From positions 558,001 to 622,000 of the forward strand of contig JAGTXO010000001.1 of NCBI GenBank assembly GCA_019448385.1: a DNA stretch of 64,000 nt. The letters are read 5' to 3'. This document shows, piece by piece, positions 63,235 through 64,000 of this stretch. This stretch comes from Diacronema lutheri. Its lineage: Eukaryota; Haptophyta; Pavlovophyceae; Pavlovales; Pavlovaceae. Below the pieces are notes generated by a model. It was not told where the DNA came from and did not search any database. It saw nothing but the letters and a program-made list of their open reading frames with translations. A program made the translations under genes and the position numbers. Each line of letters starts with the position of its first letter. The stretch's first letter is position 1.

Positions 63235-63673
63235 ATGGACGTCGCGACGAAGAAGAAGCACACGGCTCCGGAAGCGCGGCGCAAGGAGCGCATCAGCGCC
63301 GACACGGGCCATCGCAAGGACATCAAGAAGGGTGGCGCCGGCGGCAAGGCCGTGCTCGGCCGGGAGGTGCGCGCCCCGCGCGCCCCGTGTGACCTGCCTG
63401 CGCCAGGCGGTTGGCGCCGACACCGCGCGCAAACGGCCCGCTCGCGCGCCTGCGCGACAGGGCGACGAGTGGCGCTATGGCCCAGGCAAGACTGATGCTG
63501 GCGATCCCAATTACAACTCCGAGGATGAGGTTCGAGGCCCGCGTCGCTCAGCCCGCAAGCAGCCGCGGCCGTGCGCACGCCTGATGCTCACTTGCCTGCC
63601 CCGGCCCTCCCCGCCCTCTGCCGTCGCGCAGGGCGGAGCTACCTTTGAGGTGACGGACTATGCGAAGATCTGA
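63235..63673 (+). CDS. Small basic/acidic protein with PDCD4-like motifs
   Basis: Exons 63235-63366, 63407-63529 and 63632-63673 give 98 residues. Exon 1 has a basic start and 'RKDIKKGGAGGKAVLG', exon 2 ends 'GDPNYNSEDE', exon 3 encodes 'GGATFEVTDYAKI'. The pair KKGGAGGK and DPNYxSxE occurs in the N-terminal part of plant PDCD4/MA3 translation inhibitors, but no MA3 domain is present here. It may be a stand-alone ribosome- or eIF4A-binding peptide. The first intron is only 40 bp. Each splice is in frame, and the reading is supported by motif continuity only. Divergent from rubredoxin (118 bp). Confidence 0.65.
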
Positions 63674-63744
63674 TCCACACCCGCGATTCCCATCGTCGAC
63701 AAGCCAGCGGCGGGCCAACGGCGTAGGCGTCCCGTCGTCCAAAG

Positions 63745-64000
63745 TCACCGCACGGTGGCAGCCATGAGCCCGCTGTTGTCGTCGACTTCAAAGCCGTCGC
63801 CGTGGTCGTGGATGTCGTCGACGTCCACGTCGACGCAGATGTCGTTTTTGGTGCTGTCGTCGTCGAATCGGGGGTCCGCCATGTCCATTACGCGCACATC
63901 GGCGTCGAATCGCAGGTTCGCCATGCCGTCATCGGCGTCGTCAGCGTCGGCGTCGTCAGCGTCGGCGTCGTCGACGGCGGCAGCATCGCCGTGAAAGCGC
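63745..64000 (-). CDS. Acidic protein of unknown function (partial)
   Basis: An open frame runs from the window edge to the stop at 63745, about 84 residues. It is rich in Asp: an Asp/Ala repeat is followed by 'NLRFDADVRVMDMADPRFDD' and 'DVDVDDIHDHGDGFEVDD'. The N-terminus is outside the window. The plus strand has an equally long Ser-rich frame; the minus reading is preferred because of its mixed composition outside the repeat and its position. No family recognised. Confidence 0.45.
   Translation of the reverse strand, partial: RFHGDAAAVDDADADDADADDADDGMANLRFDADVRVMDMADPRFDDDSTKNDICVDVDVDDIHDHGDGFEVDDNSGLMAATVR

Noticed and set aside
63755-63994. Ser/Ala-rich plus-strand frame at the right edge
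   Set aside because: It is the mirror of Asp-rich codons on the minus strand; the minus reading has a more protein-like composition.
1-64000. tRNA, rRNA, retrovirus-like, Polinton or other viral elements
   Set aside because: I saw no cloverleaf, rRNA segment, reverse transcriptase, integrase or capsid signature anywhere in the window.

Overview
The window is 64 kb of very GC-rich nuclear DNA from a photosynthetic eukaryote with a secondary plastid. A haptophyte, probably a pavlovophyte, is my best guess. The clues are a four-exon fucoxanthin chlorophyll a/c-type light-harvesting protein with a bipartite leader, a membrane-anchored rubredoxin whose leader has an ASA-FAGAP cleavage motif, spliceosomal introns, and animal-style single-chain ATP-citrate lyase, rabconnectin-3, CDT2 and kinesin-13 genes. 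The assignment is inference; another alga with a complex plastid is possible.

Genes are packed tightly, mostly as divergent and convergent pairs with 20-250 bp between them. Left to right: a partial plastid-type alpha/beta hydrolase (-); RAV1/DMXL V-ATPase regulator (+, 513-8372); PQ-loop membrane protein (-); TBP-like protein with a TFIIA-like N-terminal helix (+, 9406-10359); kinesin-13 (-); repeat protein of unknown function (+); P5A-ATPase (+, 14439-20098); ATG10 (-) and an MFS transporter (+) whose start codons lie within 7 bp; casein kinase 1 (-); RING-H2 membrane protein (+); PFK-2/FBPase-2 (-); a large coiled-coil protein (+); CDT2 (-); light-harvesting protein (+); SF3B4 (+); ATP-citrate lyase (-); an EF-hand/IQ protein with an N-terminal HITGS repeat array (-, 41053-46013); a PIF/Harbinger DNA transposon (46054-49345); an intronless 2,594-residue ABCA transporter (-, 49585-57369); LYR protein (+); MutY (+); Nudix hydrolase (-); unknown membrane protein (+); thiamine pyrophosphate carrier-like protein (-); rubredoxin (-); a PDCD4-motif microprotein (+); and the end of an acidic protein (-).

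I reconstructed 30 introns by joining exons that restore known protein families. Twenty-one begin GTGCG, four GTACG and two GCGCGC, so the donor consensus differs clearly from GTRAGT. Several introns carry runs of 14-35 G or C.

Most genes are unrelated housekeeping genes. Loose themes are lipid and sugar metabolism (ATP-citrate lyase, PFK-2, ester synthase-like hydrolase), the endomembrane system (DMXL, P5A, ATG10, ABCA), plastid proteins (LHC, rubredoxin, hydrolase) and PCNA-linked genome maintenance (CDT2, MutY). The two observations most likely to be new are the TFIIA-like/TBP-like fusion, which has lost the DNA-bending phenylalanines, and the Harbinger element, whose terminal inverted repeats supply the start codon and a shared leader of about 53 residues to both of its convergent genes.
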